The notes under the pieces are model-generated. The model had not been told where the DNA came from and ran no database searches. It saw only the letters and a program-made list of their open reading frames with translations. DNA of 64,000 nucleotides from Micropterix aruncella (Eukaryota; Arthropoda; Insecta; Lepidoptera; Micropterigidae): NCBI GenBank assembly GCA_944548615.1, contig OX155964.1, positions 13,179,615 to 13,243,614 on the forward strand, given 5' to 3'. How positions within the stretch are numbered: the first letter of the stretch is position 1; every line of letters starts with the position of its first letter. Made by a program: the position numbers and the translations under genes. Of this stretch, positions 1 to 11,459 are shown one piece after another.

Positions 1-780
1 ATTAACTCCTCTGGTTATTTGTAGTAATGCGTAAGCGTGGCTGAGCCAGCCTGGTACTTAAACCGGCCAGGTCCGTCCGAGGTATTCCCCGAATCCGCGA
101 TCTTCTGACCCCAACCGCATGTGACTGCAGGATTACAGGAGTTAAAAGGCCATGTTACAGTTTGGCCACTAAGACCCGTATGTAGGACTGGCCAAAGGCA
201 CGGGCACATCACCCATCTGGTAAGAGGCCAACGCCTTCACCGCGAGATAGCCAGGAGTGTTACCTAGCGGGCTTACACTGACGCCCTTACTTCCAATTAC
301 GACCAGATTACTCCAGTCTCTCGATTGGTTCCGAGTTCCAGGTCGTTTGCGCGGTCCTCTCCCTTACGAAGCGGTGAAACGGTGTGTACCGAATCTATCG
401 CGGATCATGGCATCCTTTGCCCGACTGTTCACCTAGGATCGGGTAGCCGATGGTCGTTTCAAGAGCAGTCGCCGTAAGGTCCGGGACCACCACCACTCTA
501 TAGGAATCAGTACTGCTTCCAGACTCCCCTGACCGTTAGTCAGAGTGCACAGTCGATTGGCTTACGCCGCACGGTGCGCAGACCGTTCAGGAGCGCCAGA
601 AGGTTGATTCCTAGGGGAAACTAACCCTAAGACCAGAGTCCTACCCAGGCTCGCACTTCATGCGTGGAGGCCGTCGGATGGGTGTTGACCCGTGATTGTG
701 ACCAACCCTGAACAGAATGGGTCTTCGTGACCAACTCAGCAAGGGCCCCATAGCTCCCAAAGAACATAGTGAGCATTTTA
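1..780 (+). repeat. Copy A of a dispersed, GC-richer ~700-bp unit (cut by the window edge)
   Basis: Positions 217-760 align closely with 14227-14755, sharing blocks such as AGAGGCCAACGCCTT, GATAGCCAGGAGTGTTACC and GGGTAGCCGATGGTCGTTTC. Positions 1-15 repeat the end of the unit (ATTAACTC..CTGG), so a further unit probably lies to the left of the window. The block is clearly richer in G+C than the flanking DNA. No conserved reading frame runs through the copies. It could be a satellite-like tandem repeat or the untranslated region of a retroelement. I do not recognise the family. Confidence 0.7.
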
Positions 781-1099
781 CAAGCGGACACTTCAGACGA
801 CAAAATGCTTCTTTTCAGACGCCGACACCATCAGGCAGTGGCTTCACCTTCAGCCGCCACATCCAAGGGACGAAAAAGAAGAAAAAAATATTATTGATTT
901 GATAATTGATAAAAATACCCTCCGTGACATTTACAAACCTGAAAAACAAGGCAGCAATAGGTAAAAAATTGGTAAATCGGTGATATCAGTAATACAGTGA
1001 TAATTTGTTTGAAATGGATCTGTATATTACCCCGCTAGACCGCCGCGTTTGTGATTAGGTAAGAAAGGACAAATCATCGATATTACCTATATCCTGTAC

Positions 1100-1850
1100 A
1101 TTACTGCAGGATGACATAGACGCCGTGTATCTTGGGAGCATAAACCACAAGCCATACTTCAATAGCGGCAAATGTTCTATCATGACGTACTCGCGAGGTG
1201 ACGCCCCGCTTGTACATAGTTATGACATTGATGGCAAGGCGCTATCACGAGTAAATCAAACGAGAGACCTAGGAGTGACCTTTGACTCACGGTTGACATA
1301 TATATAGGCAGCACATCTACACCCTAGTTGATAATTCTTACAAATTGCTAGGTTTTATGATGAGGAGCATGAGACAGTTCAACAACACATTTGTCCCCAC
1401 ATTCAATTCCCTAATTCGGAGCAGATTAGAAGTCAACGCTGCAATATGGAGTCCTTACGAAAATAGCTACATATCCAGGCTGGAGAGTATACAGAAACGC
1501 TTTATGAGGTTCCTGTACTTTAAACAGCATGGATATTATCCCTTTCTATATCCTACGGCATTTATTCTGGGGATGGTTGAGTACAACTAACTAAGCGTAA
1601 GAAGAGATTGGCTGGCAATCTGCCAAATATATAGACTGCTTAGGGGGTTAGTTGATAATCCGACCATCCTTAGAAGAATCGGTCTGTTTGTACAGCCAAT
1701 TACTACCGTGCTAGAACTCAGGTATTGTTCGCGTTACGCGGAGCTAGAACTAACATCGTTCACCACTGCTTTACGGTGCGGACGCTTCGTACCATAAATG
1801 CACTATGTTCGGCTGAGCCAGAATTGGTTATTTGGATGGTGAACTTAGCA
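1100..1850 (+). pseudogene. Broken Jockey-like LINE reverse transcriptase, C-terminal part
   Basis: The translation of 1125-1305 shows the post-catalytic part of a Jockey-superfamily RT: a KC..M.YSR block followed by the signature TRDLGVTFDSRLT. A frameshift near 1305 moves the continuation into another frame at about 1310-1590. That part contains KLLGFMMRS, LIRSRLEVNAAIWSP and LESIQKRFMRFL, the usual order in these proteins. A further degraded stretch to about 1850 has RR and NPTILRRIGLFV-type sequence. The catalytic YADD lies upstream of what is preserved. The copy is 5'-truncated and cannot be functional. An (AAAT)n stretch at 2223-2241 may be the 3' tail. Confidence 0.75.
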
Positions 1851-1929
1851 CAACTGCAAAGTACGGTAATGGCATTTATTAGCAATCAAGAATTAGATAA
1901 ATATGTAGTATGTAGTATTAAAATTGTTA

Positions 1930-2245
1930 AAAAGTAGTAACTAGTATAATAAGAAAGGTTAGATAATCATTAGATACACAATGTAAGTATAATCGTTTAA
2001 TATTACGCTCTAACGTATTTCTCTATCTCGTTTGCTATAGTCTAGAATAATAGTCTATATATTAGAATAATAATGATAGTAATAGTAATCGAGTAGAGTA
2101 ATAATAATATTATTAACAGTAGTTATAATAATATTCTATAGTAGAATAATAGTTATAATCTAGAATAAAAGCCTAGAAAAAAAAATACGATTTGAATCAT
2201 CTGTAAGGTTAATTATGTTTTGGGAAATAAATAAATAAATATCAC
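1930..2245. repeat. AT-rich simple-sequence tract
   Basis: Imperfect (TAA)n and (TAG)n runs, for example around 2040-2160, end in AAATAAATAAATAAAT at 2225-2241. The tract follows the RT fragment at 1100-1850 and may be its decayed 3' untranslated region and tail. Confidence 0.5.
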
Positions 2246-3350
2246 CGAATTACCAACCTTTACCCTATATTTCGATTTTGATTCAACAGCAATAAGTTAC
2301 GGTGAAAGTACAGCAGGTGCGCATTTTTACTTTGTTCCAGCAACTATCTTGTACCTTATAGTAGACGTAATATCGATAGTTTCATAATGTTATCATTCGA
2401 TGTAGCGTGTTTGAAACGAAACAGTGTGCGACGCCCCGTGCAATATTTCGCAGAAAATAAACAATTCGACCATATCCTCGCCTCGAGAGGTTTTGTTTAG
2501 CTTACAACAAAAATACCCCACGCGGTGGGATGTCGGACCGTAAAATTTGGTCAAAACGTTTTTTTTTTATAAAAATATGCATTAGGTAATTTTATTAACT
2601 CACGAATTCCGTGCTAACCTTCAACTCTCCCAAAAAGAGCGAAAGCCATGGAACTAGAAATAATAAAAATAAACTAAATATCAAACTACGTATTTTTATT
2701 ATGCTTTATTAAATCACATTCGTCTCTGAAAAGAACATCTTATGATGATTGTATACATTCAAATTACATTCAAAGTACCTTCACAATAGTAAAGAGAAAA
2801 TGTAGCCAAATGGGCATATAATAATTATAATCATAAAAAAGTCGGTTAGATCGACTTGTAAATTATATACCGAACATTCAGTGTCGTTTTTCAAATGTTT
2901 TATTGCTATTTACAATTCTTTTTCATCAATTAATATTTTTTCTTTTTTTCCTTGCCATTACAAAAGTTTATATATTTCCGAGGGTTTATTATAGAAAAAA
3001 TATACCAGCGTAGGGTGGATCCCTTTCATAATGTTCTAACTTTGTTCGTGGAAGTACCAGTTGGTTTCTGTACCTTGTCAAGTGATTGTGTATTTCTGCC
3101 TGTGTTTGAATGTCCTTCTCTTTTCAATACTTAGTTTTATATATACACTCAAATACGTACAGGGAAGGAAGGGTTAGTAAAATTTGGCGACTGAATAGAT
3201 CGTGACGTCATCTCTATTATATTAGCGCCATTTGGGTTGTTAGTGCTAGCAATATTGACTGGCGTTTAAAATGTGAAATTTTACTTTTTGAAAGCCCGAC
3301 AATTCGAAATAACTTTCGTCAATTTTGTAATATTTTGGTGTTGTGTATAC
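2246..3350. other. AT-rich DNA with no supported gene
   Basis: I find no coding signal. A short piece at 1997-2040 (ACGCTCTAACGTATT) resembles the arm of the GGGCCCGATTGCG MITE family seen intact at 27357-27650. The rest is unclassified. Confidence 0.4.
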
Positions 3351-4003
3351 TAGTCCAAGAGGCAGCGACAAAAAAGTGCAAGTGTTTTGAAAAAACTGAT
3401 GCTTTCAGATCAGACAGTATTTTGACCATAGAATGCTGGGGTAGAGTCAGCAGGCCAGACCGCTGGCGCTGGCGTACTAGGAAAGGTGTAATTTTAATTA
3501 GTACCCCCAAAGTGTTGTGGAAAAGCTGAAAATTCATCAGTAGACAGTGAATGCAATACAGAATTCGAAACAAATGGTCAGACTGCTTAGCAATAAAATG
3601 CGTGGCGTCAGCATTACTCCATACATGTGACAAAAATGAAGTCCATTATATTGCGCGGCACATTAGACCGATGCGTTATAGTTACCGACAAATACTTGCA
3701 GGGACTTCATTTTTGTGACATGTATGGAATAATACTGACGTCACGCTTTCTATTGTTAAGCAGTCTGACCATTTGTTTCGAGTTCTTTATTGCATCTACT
3801 GTCTACTGATACATTTTCAGCTTTTTTAAAACACTTTGGGGGTACTTATTAAAATTACACATTTCCTAATACGCCAGCGCCAGGTGTCCCCGAATCTGGC
3901 CTGCTGACTCTACCCCGGCGTTCGATGGTCAAAATACTGTCTGATCTGAAAGTATCAGCTTTTACAAAACTCTTCCACTTTTTTGTCGCTGGCTCCACAA
4001 CTA
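3351..4003. mobile_element. Foldback MITE, family 1, copy 1 (653 bp)
   Basis: The arms 3351-3644 and 3712-4003 are inverted copies of each other over nearly their whole length. Examples are GCAGCGACAAAAAAGTGCAAG, TTTCAGATCAGACAGTATTTTGACC and CATGTGACAAAAATGAAGTCC, each present as its reverse complement in the other arm. They enclose a loop of about 67 bp. The outermost bases read TAGTCC on the left and end in ACTA on the right. The flanks give a candidate 3-bp duplication, TAC (3348-3350 and 4004-4006). There is no transposase. A second copy at 39515-40172 confirms both edges. The superfamily is not assignable from these data. Confidence 0.85.
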
Positions 4004-4006
4004 TAC

Positions 4007-4477
4007 CGTCCACTTTTACTGTGTTAAATTATTTGGACGGCCTTTTAAATGTGTATAATTTCAACGCAGCTCACGTCCGTGTGAGTGCCATTTCTTTACA
4101 CCGTTATCGCGACATCGATCGTCAGTCGCTGTTGTTCCATTCGCAACTTTTTATTTGTCACGTTTTCGGCAATTAACCGATCTAAGGTCATACATTCCAA
4201 GTATAAATCTCTCATTTCCGCCTTAATCAACGTGTGAAACTACTTAACCGTAACAATATAACTAACTTTGATGTTATGTGTCATATTATAAACCAGCCAT
4301 GTCAGAAGTAGCAGTAGATATTCACAAAGCTATAGATAGCTAACGTTCCTGAATTCTATAATAAGCTAACCTTTCGAATTTTTGATGACCCCTTTTTAGT
4401 GTTTTTTATTAAAAAATATATATATGAATCAAGATTGTGTTTATAGGAATATAGTATTATCTTATCTTAATATATAT
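4007..4477. other. AT-rich DNA without a recognisable gene
   Basis: No frame, RNA gene or clear repeat is visible. The ORF running into it from 3925 is just the arm of the foldback element read through. Confidence 0.4.
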
Positions 4478-5310
4478 AAATTACGTGTCACGTTGTTTGT
4501 CCGCGATGGACTCCTAAACTACTTAACCGATTTGAATCAAATTTGCACACAATGTGCAGTTTGATCCAACTTGAAAGATAGGATAGCTTACGTCTTAATT
4601 TATAGTCGCGATATTATTTTATTGCAATGTCTATTATTTGACATTCGCAATTATCTGTTAGTTCCAAACGATTTTAACAGATGGCGTTATCTATTGAGTA
4701 ATCCATAGATGGCGCTGCTATGTTAAACCTACAAACGTCATAGTCGGCCAAGCGTTATTCTAAATTCAAAATATTGTGAAGGTAATACAGTGAAATTATT
4801 CCTGCTTTTTAATTATTTGTGCTTCATTGTTCAAAACTCTTTAATTAAAATATATACATGTAAGTATTATCACATAGTTATAAAAGTGGAATAACTGCAG
4901 TATAGGAACCTCTCTCCAATTTTTTTTATTTTAATGCTAAATCTGGAAGAAAATTGTGTCGGTCGCTATAAATAAGCGAGATATAGGCATTCAAAGTTTA
5001 AATTTTAAAAACAGGCCAAAATAATATAATATAAAAATGGATGTTGGTATATCTGTATGCCCGTCTGTCCGAGTTTAATAGACTCCGAAACCGTTTGACC
5101 GATCACCATGAAAGTTGGCATATATATGTATTTTTTCATGGTTAAGGTTTTTATATATATCCGCTTTGTTGCAACTTTCAACTAGACGGCGCTGCAGCAC
5201 ACCAACTTCTATACTGCTCAACCGATCGCCATGAAAATTGGTATACATTGGTATTTGAGAAAAGATATAACACGGGCAACGCCGGGTAATACCACTCGTA
5301 TATATATATA
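4478..5310. mobile_element. Helitron-like repeat remnants
   Basis: Two or three segments carry a sequence family widespread in insect genomes. One has GTCCGCGATGGACTCCTAAACTACTTAACCGATTTGAATCAAATTTG-type sequence at 4498-4545. Others have CCGTTTGACCGATCACCATGAAAGTTGG at 5090-5118 and ACCGATCGCCATGAAAATTGG at 5221-5242. The last segment runs into GGGCAACGCCGGGTAAT at 5275-5291, a GC hairpin typical just before the 3' end of these elements, but the CTAG terminus itself is degraded. The segments appear to be fragments of more than one insertion. Confidence 0.45.
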
Positions 5311-5999
5311 TTAACCGCCCTATCTATACGAACGTACGTGATACGTCCGCTATATTATCATATAGAAAACATTTAAAAATTATACATAAAAATTATATAT
5401 AAACAAATGTACATAAAAAGGCTATATAAAAACTGCCTATATAAACCGCTATATATTTTGTTTGATTATGCTACTGTCAAGGACTTTATTTTCCATATAG
5501 AGAACATTGCGTAACTACCACAAGTCTCACCAAGGCTAGAGCTGGTTACAGAGGTCAAACTCCGAATCTAAAAGGGGAAAAAGGGACACGAGGATTCTGT
5601 ATAAGGGTCCGGATGAGTATATACGTCTGCACTTCATTGTTAAAATTTACTCTAGCATATTTCTTCTATGCCAAAGTATATATAATAATATATTATTTAC
5701 AAATTATGTGTTGTATGCCAAATACGTATAATAAGTATCATTGAAAGTGTCGCAAAAATATTTGAAAGTTAGAATGTGAAACCGCATTTGCGAAACATGC
5801 TTATTTCTTTTGTCAATACGCTCGATTGGGCGGACATTCCCAGATTTAGAAAGTGGTTTAATATTCGACGACAAAGGATTATTTTGAAATTGCCATTTAG
5901 AGTTGATAATCTCTCACAAATATGGCTGCTCAGCTGAAAATGTCCCAAAAATAGGAAATCGGCAAACCATTACATAATTTTAAAAGTAAATATATGGTC
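5311..5999. other. AT-rich DNA without a recognisable gene
   Basis: Repeats of TATATAAA(A/C) type occupy 5380-5460. I see nothing coding in the remainder. Confidence 0.35.
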
Positions 6000-6560
6000 A
6001 ACCTAAGCATCGTATTCGTGATCTAAGAATTAGGTTTGATTCAGATCTAAATATTAACATACATCTTGAAAATGTAGTCGAGAAAGCAATCGAGATCACG
6101 GGGTTGATCGTGAGAATCAATAAGAAGTTAAAACATGATACTTCTTTAAGATTCATTAGTGCGCTCGAATCTTGAATTCGGGTCCCCGATATGGAATATA
6201 TATTTTAAAGCGTATTCCGATAGAATTAATTCTATTGAATGGAATTTTATACGGATGATGTCATTCAAACATCTCGCTGTCTACGAGGAAAGACTGTCTG
6301 CTTTTAAATTTGTAACACTGGAAAAACTCCGCCATCTGGCTGACTTAATATTCCTATTAAAAAAACTATTACATAGGTGATACTTCTTGCATTAAGAAAA
6401 TATTATCTTTTGATGTTACAAACAAAAATCTACGAAACGTGCACCTATTACTGAAACTATTCAGACCTCCTTTAGCGAAACCCATATCGGATTTAATGCC
6501 ACCATAGCTCAAATATTTTACTCAAAAAATCATCATTGCAACCGTAGCGATGTAATAGTT
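6000..6560 (+). pseudogene. Broken LINE reverse transcriptase, C-terminal part
   Basis: The frame at 6015-6175 reads LRIRFDSDLNINIHLENVV, then KAIEITGLIVRINKKLK. After a shift, 6159-6378 gives MRSNLEFGSPIWNIYF, then INSIEWNFIRMMSFKH and YEERLSAFKFVTLEKLRHLADLIFL. The order and wording match the post-catalytic region of the intact ORF2 at 30593-33454 (LVRSQLEFGSIIWNPYY, YEERLNYFKIFTLRKRRECG). It is therefore a diverged, 5'-truncated relative of that family on the opposite strand. At least one frameshift and stop codons inactivate it. Confidence 0.75.
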
Positions 6561-6966
6561 TAGGTATGCTCCTTCAGATCATACAAAAAACTTTTTATAA
6601 TTCCGTAATTGTCTTTTCCGTTACGTTTCATATATATTTTAAAATTCAACTCTATCTTAGTTGTAAGTTGCTGTTAAATTATTTTTTCATTGTTCATTGT
6701 AACATTAATTAAGTATCTACTCATATAAAAAGTATATTGATGCCACAGTATGTCACCGAATGCCAAGAATATCGAGTAACCGTATAGTTTCACAACATGG
6801 TGTATATGTAATAATTACATTTGGTTTGTGTATCGAATAAAGACAGAATAAACAGAGAAATGGTACATATTTTACGTCCGTTGGCATATAGAAGAAATGC
6901 CTATCTGCATCAACGCTTCGAATCCTCACTCATTTTGACGTATTTTTTTTCTCGTATTTTAAACCA

Positions 6967-7370
6967 TATGACTTTTAATTAACCGGCACACTTGAAGTGG
7001 GTGAATCAGTACAAGCTGGTAAGCAACTTTTAATAAAATATTTGTGAAAAATAAAACAAAGCATTTTTTTATTTAATATTATTTTGCAACTTTGAATAAC
7101 GTAACCTGTGAATTAAAGTTTGACAAACGTTGAGGGCGCTGCGCCATCTAGCGGTAAAAAAAATATCGTGAATTAACAATATACGCGATATTTTACATAC
7201 CGCTAGGTGGCGCATTGCGCCTAACGCTTTTTATAGTTTTTCAGATATATTTTTTTTTAAATTTAAAAAAAAATGTTTTGTTTTTTAAACGTTTTCATTA
7301 TCACAAATTGCCTATTTGCTCGTCTCAGTTCACACTCTTTAAGGATGCTGATTAATTAAAACTCACCCTG
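6967..7370. mobile_element. Palindromic MITE with CAGGGTG-type end (TA target)
   Basis: The right end CACCCTG|TA and the left sequence TGACTTTTAATTAA are imperfect inverted copies (reverse complement of the right end: CAGGGTGAGTTTTAATTAAT). The centre contains a clear palindrome built from CGCTGCGCCATCTAGCGGTA and TACCGCTAGGTGGCGCATTGCG. The same central palindrome occurs in the element at 9898-10294, so the two are relatives. A TA dinucleotide flanks the right end. This fits a non-autonomous Tc1/mariner-type element. The left boundary is approximate. Confidence 0.6.
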
Positions 7371-7704
7371 TATAAACAGAAATATTGTACTCACGCTTAA
7401 ACGCATTGAAAAACCCTTGATATTAAAAACAGGATGTTTCTGACTGAGTAACCGCAATAAATCTCTCGAAACCGCTACCTCTTGACCGCAGGTTATGCCG
7501 ACGATGTTCGAAAGGATGTTTTGAAAGTGATCATTAGCATAAGAATTGCAAATCTATTCGACAGTTTTAAAAAAACGCACGAAAAGTGGACGAGGAAAGA
7601 CTATTAATTTATGGATAGTGCTATATATAGCTAACGATTCGAGAGTTCTGTGCTGATTTGCTGAGTTGGTACCGAAAACGTACTTTTCCTAACCGAACCC
7701 AACA

Positions 7705-7972
7705 CAACGTGATGTCTTAGTGGCTAGGTCATCTGATCTTACATTGAAAGGTAGCAGGTTCGTTTCCCGGCTGGGTCGCGATTTTCCGGACATAATTAAC
7801 GGAATTGCATTTGAATGCTGTCGATCGAATGCAATAAAAAGACACCACATGTTACACGCACAAATACATATGACACTTCATAGCAGGGTTGGTTGTTAGA
7901 GATTGACGTATGATAATAAATCCGCCCGTTGTTAAATTTCACAAGAAAGACTACAAACAGAAACAAACATTT
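7705..7972 (+). mobile_element. tRNA-derived SINE, copy 1
   Basis: The head resembles a tRNA gene, with an A-box-like segment CTTAGTGGCTAGGTCATC and a B-box-like GGTTCGTTTCCC (7758-7769). The body, from GGAATTGCAT and TCGATCGAATGCAATAA onward, matches 38090-38270 closely. It ends in an A-rich tail (ACAAACAGAAACAAAC). These elements are transcribed by RNA polymerase III from the internal boxes and are moved by LINE machinery. The head has mutations that break tRNA pairing, so this is not a functional tRNA gene. Confidence 0.75.
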
Positions 7973-8339
7973 TTTTTACATTTCGCCATTACCTACTTCA
8001 GTAGGGAAAATATGAAATAAATATACAAATCGTACGACTAGAAAAAACATAATAACGATGACATTGCCGTTTCGATCGCAGTGCAAAAATACACCAATGA
8101 AATTACAAAGCCTTATCAGAAGCGTGAAAAAGTGAGGACATCCTACGGAAGGTGTTCGCAAATAAATATTTACAATTATTTATTAAAATTTACATGAATA
8201 ATGCCACGGCGGCAATTTTTATTACTTCCCGTATAAAAGTTGAAACAGTAGATCAAAAAATTTAGAGAAGATTAAAAGAATGAAGATAGTAAAATATATA
8301 TATAGAAAATAAAATTACCGTTGTATCCGTTATCAAAAA

Positions 8340-8660
8340 ATCCGCCCCACGAAGACGTGCAATCACCCTGAGTTCGCTTTCACTACTGATTTAAAAAACA
8401 AAGCACCAGTTCCGATTTCAAATTTTGACAGTTCGAGTTCGCGCGTCGGCGCAACCCTTCAGCGGTTGGCGCGTGTTTTTACGCCGAGCGTCGACACAAC
8501 CGGCGGCCAGCTCGTTTACTGCCCGACTAGGTGGTCGCTGTGCGAAATGTTCGCTTTGATGCTTTCAGCAACACGGAGTTTTGGCGTCGGGGCACGTGGC
8601 GTCCGATGACGTCACACGGCGTCGACCAATCTGAACGCGCCCAGTGACGCTCGCTTTGCA
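8340..8660. promoter_or_regulatory. GC-rich, CpG-dense island with a CRE palindrome
   Basis: In an otherwise AT-rich setting this stretch has many CpG and GCGC steps and a perfect TGACGTCA at 8607-8614, the consensus for CREB/ATF-type factors. No reading frame starts convincingly from it on either strand. It may be a promoter remnant, or part of a repeat whose other copies are not in the window. Function is inferred from composition and one motif only. Confidence 0.25.
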
Positions 8661-8764
8661 TATTACCTACCTATCCCTTGCAACTTGCTAAAGCTCAATG
8701 GTTAATTATTTGCGAGCTTTTGTCTGAAAATCTACGAGTGAGTCAAGAACGTATTTAGGAGCGC

Positions 8765-8905
8765 GAGAGGGGGGAGAGGGGGGGGGATAGGGGACAGGGG
8801 ACGCGTCCGTCCCCCCGAAATTGTTTAACTAAAAATAAAGTCGAGAAAAAATTGAGAATCAGGTAGAATCCCCAGTCTTATGTATGCCCCCCCCCCCCGA
8901 AACTG
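8765..8905. repeat. Opposed poly-G and poly-C tracts
   Basis: G runs at 8769-8800 (GAGGGGGGGGGGATAGGGG-type) face a C run at 8887-8898. Single-stranded G-rich DNA of this sort can form quadruplexes, and the two tracts could pair as a foldback. Confidence 0.5.
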
Positions 8906-8978
8906 GTCTGGATACGTGCCTGGAATAAGTTGAGGCAACTGTATATAGCAACTTTCGTTTATAAATACTGGCTTGCGT

Positions 8979-9303
8979 TAAGGGCTCTCTAGACGATCAA
9001 GAATGCTTGTCAAGCTTCCAGTCGCGGGCTGGGAGGCGATCGTAAAACGCAGGAAATATGCAAATATTTTATTTTAATATTTACTAAAAATGCCTAATTA
9101 TGTAGTCTTAAATCAGGGAGTCACGCCATTAATTAATCAATTACGTCTAATTAACCTGACTCCCTGGTATAAACAACAAAATAAGACATTTTTGGTTAAT
9201 ATTTTAAAAGAATATTTGCATATTTCCTGCGGTTTACGATCCCATCCCAGCCCGCGACGCGATGCTTGATAAGCATGCTTGATCGTTTAGAGAGCCCCTT
9301 ACG
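8979..9303. mobile_element. Palindromic MITE, ~325 bp
   Basis: The left arm (AGGGCTCTCTAGACGATCAAG, GTCGCGGGCTGGGA, GCAGGAAATATGCAAATATT) reappears reversed and complemented at the right (CTTGATCGTTTAGAGAGCCCCT). A nested palindrome sits in the middle: CAGGGAGTCA at 9115-9124 against TGACTCCCTG at 9158-9167. Symmetry extends outward to GCGTTAAG / CTTACGC, so the exact ends and any TTA-type duplication are ambiguous. No transposase is encoded. Confidence 0.7.
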
Positions 9304-9895
9304 CTGCTAGGTAGGCAGTTTTTAATAAATAATATCCTCACTTTTTTATCACCAAAATTAACCTTTATCTACTGACGTGGTTTGTCTGGAACATAACTGT
9401 CGAGGTGGCGTCTGACAAATACACCGTTATTTTGAGCTGTATATTTTAAAATGTGATAAATATAAAATTAATTGCTTTAAACAATATAATCTGACAAGTA
9501 TTTAGATTCATCTTTAATTTATAAATAATATTTTATTACCGACATTATATTGGTTTATGATGTTTTTCAATTCCCCATACGTGTCTAATTTGTTTACTAA
9601 AATACTATTTGTTTACTACTATTTAATACTACCGTTTAATACTATTTAATACTACCGTTTAATACTATTTAATACAACCGATTAATACTATTTTTTTACT
9701 AAAACCATAAACGAAAAAGTTCCTCTCCGGTAAACTATTTTCATAACTTAAGATTTTTGGAGGTGTTTCAATTTCAATCCTAAAAATGGTCTTTTTAATA
9801 AAAATCCATGACAAAATTAGTTTAACTTTACTTTACTTTACTAAATTAGAAACTATAAAATTAGGTTCGCCAAAATCTAATTCATCATATACTCG
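9304..9895. other. AT-rich DNA without a recognisable gene
   Basis: Short tandem repeats of ACTATTTAATACTACCGTTTA type lie at 9615-9690. Nothing coding is seen. Confidence 0.4.
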
Positions 9896-9897
9896 TA

Positions 9898-10294
9898 CAT
9901 GGTGTGATTACAGAGAGGGCATTTCATGTAGTGGGTATCAGTACGACGATGTAAACAACGTTTAATAACAATTTTTGAGAAAAAAAAAAAAGTTTTTTAT
10001 TTTAAATTTGACTTTTTGTGGTATAAAAAGCTATGAAAACGATGTGCTATCTAGCGGTAGGTAAAATATTGCTAATACTGTTTATTCATGATATTTTACC
10101 TACCGCTAGATGGCGCAGCGCACTAGACGGTTTTTCAATAGATACAATTTCAAATTCGACCAAAAAAAAACAATCAATATTTTAAAAAAAACTGTTTTTT
10201 TGTTTTTATTAAAAATATGTTTTGAAAGTTGCATACAACCTTGTCGTACTGATACAACCACTACAAGAAATGTTCTTGCTGTAATCACACCCTG
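9898..10294. mobile_element. Palindromic MITE with CA(T/G)GGTGTGATTACAG ends, TA target
   Basis: Left end CATGGTGTGATTACAG, right end CTGTAATCACACCCTG, with TA on both sides (9896-9897 and 10295-10296). The arms continue inward with GTATCAGTACGAC and its complement GTCGTACTGATAC. The centre is a palindrome around GCTATCTAGCGGTAGGTAAA and TTTACCTACCGCTAGATGGC. The TA duplication and CAGGGTG-like tip fit a non-autonomous Tc1/mariner-type element. The overlapping small ORFs on both strands are by-products of the symmetry. Confidence 0.8.
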
Positions 10295-10317
10295 TATATT
10301 ATTTGAAAACAAATAGT

Positions 10318-10522
10318 TAATATATTCCATAATATATTCCAAGCGTATGGGAACAAGCGTCAATATATTTCAACATTAATATATTCCAAGTATTATTCCA
10401 AGTATTATTCCAAGTATATATTCCAATGATATATTCCAAATACACATTAAATATTCCAAGCGTTACTAAATTCCAACATATGGGGGCAAGCGTTAATATA
10501 TCCCAAGCGTATGGGAAAAGTA
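10318..10522. repeat. Minisatellite of TATTCCAAG-type units
   Basis: About a dozen imperfect repeats of (AATA)TATTCCAAG with interspersed GCGTATGGGAACAAGCGT occur in tandem. The minus-strand ORFs here (TWNNTWNI-type peptides) are repeat translations, not genes. Confidence 0.75.
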
Positions 10523-11459
10523 GCAATATGAGTCGTCTTGAACGGTCCTAAGTAATGAATAAAATTTGGGAAAGTTGTCATTAATAAACGATGATAGCTA
10601 TCATCGCCAAAATTATCAATTTTAACTTCACTAAAACGATGCCAGAGAACCCAATTTGGAACTGTGGAACGCTGCATGATAAAGACCACCTCAGATCCTG
10701 CCCGCAACTGTCAACCCCCATCACAAGCTAGGACCTACAAGAGGCAAACGACAAGGCCAACCAGGCCGCATATTTTTGGAGAGACGTGCCCTAACCTGGC
10801 CCGGACACTTTGACGAAAGAACGAACTACATGCCATTAAGGAAAAAATATACAAAAATTAAATGACAAAAAGGTGTAGGTACGGTGCTTACAATAATAAC
10901 AGTTCAAACTGTTCCCTAGCAACCTAACGGCAAATAGGGTTTCTGCATGCTATGCATCAATACTCTGTTTGTCTCCAACTGAGAAGGAGAAAATCCATTT
11001 TCTTTTATTTTGGGGTCCCGTTTCCTCTTTCGACTTGCCGGAAGTTGAAGTATGAGATTATATTGGGGAAGTTAAGACATCTAGAAACAAGGTCGCGTTG
11101 AGATAAATAATGTTGATGTAACATTGTACTATCTTACTTTCGCATATGTTGCAATATTATGTTAAAAACGATTAAAATATTACAATGGTATAATCTGACA
11201 TCTAAAGTATAACTTTCAATAATATTGACATCAAGTCTGTGGGACGCCTGTCACGGATAATTTGACGGTAACGGGTAATTGCGGTAAAATGCAGTAATTT
11301 GTGGGTAACGGGGAAGACGGGTAATTTGCATTTACCAAACCTTTTTTTTCGATATAATTAACCGGTTAACCTTAAGACATTTAAAAGTCTGTGCCATTAA
11401 TCCTTTGATTTGTGGTAATTGGATACTTTTTAATAAGACGCTTATATTTTTAACATGCT
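10523..11459. other. Unclassified DNA
   Basis: 10600-10830 is slightly richer in G+C and could be decayed coding sequence, but I cannot match it to any family. The rest is AT-rich with no supported feature. Confidence 0.3.

Noticed and set aside
220..760. Ribosomal RNA fragment
   Set aside because: The GC-rich repeat looked rRNA-like at first, but none of the universally conserved rRNA blocks I know is present.
10106..10363. Opposed ORFs of 68 and 85 codons
   Set aside because: They lie within the palindromic MITE at 9898-10294, and their overlap follows from its symmetry.
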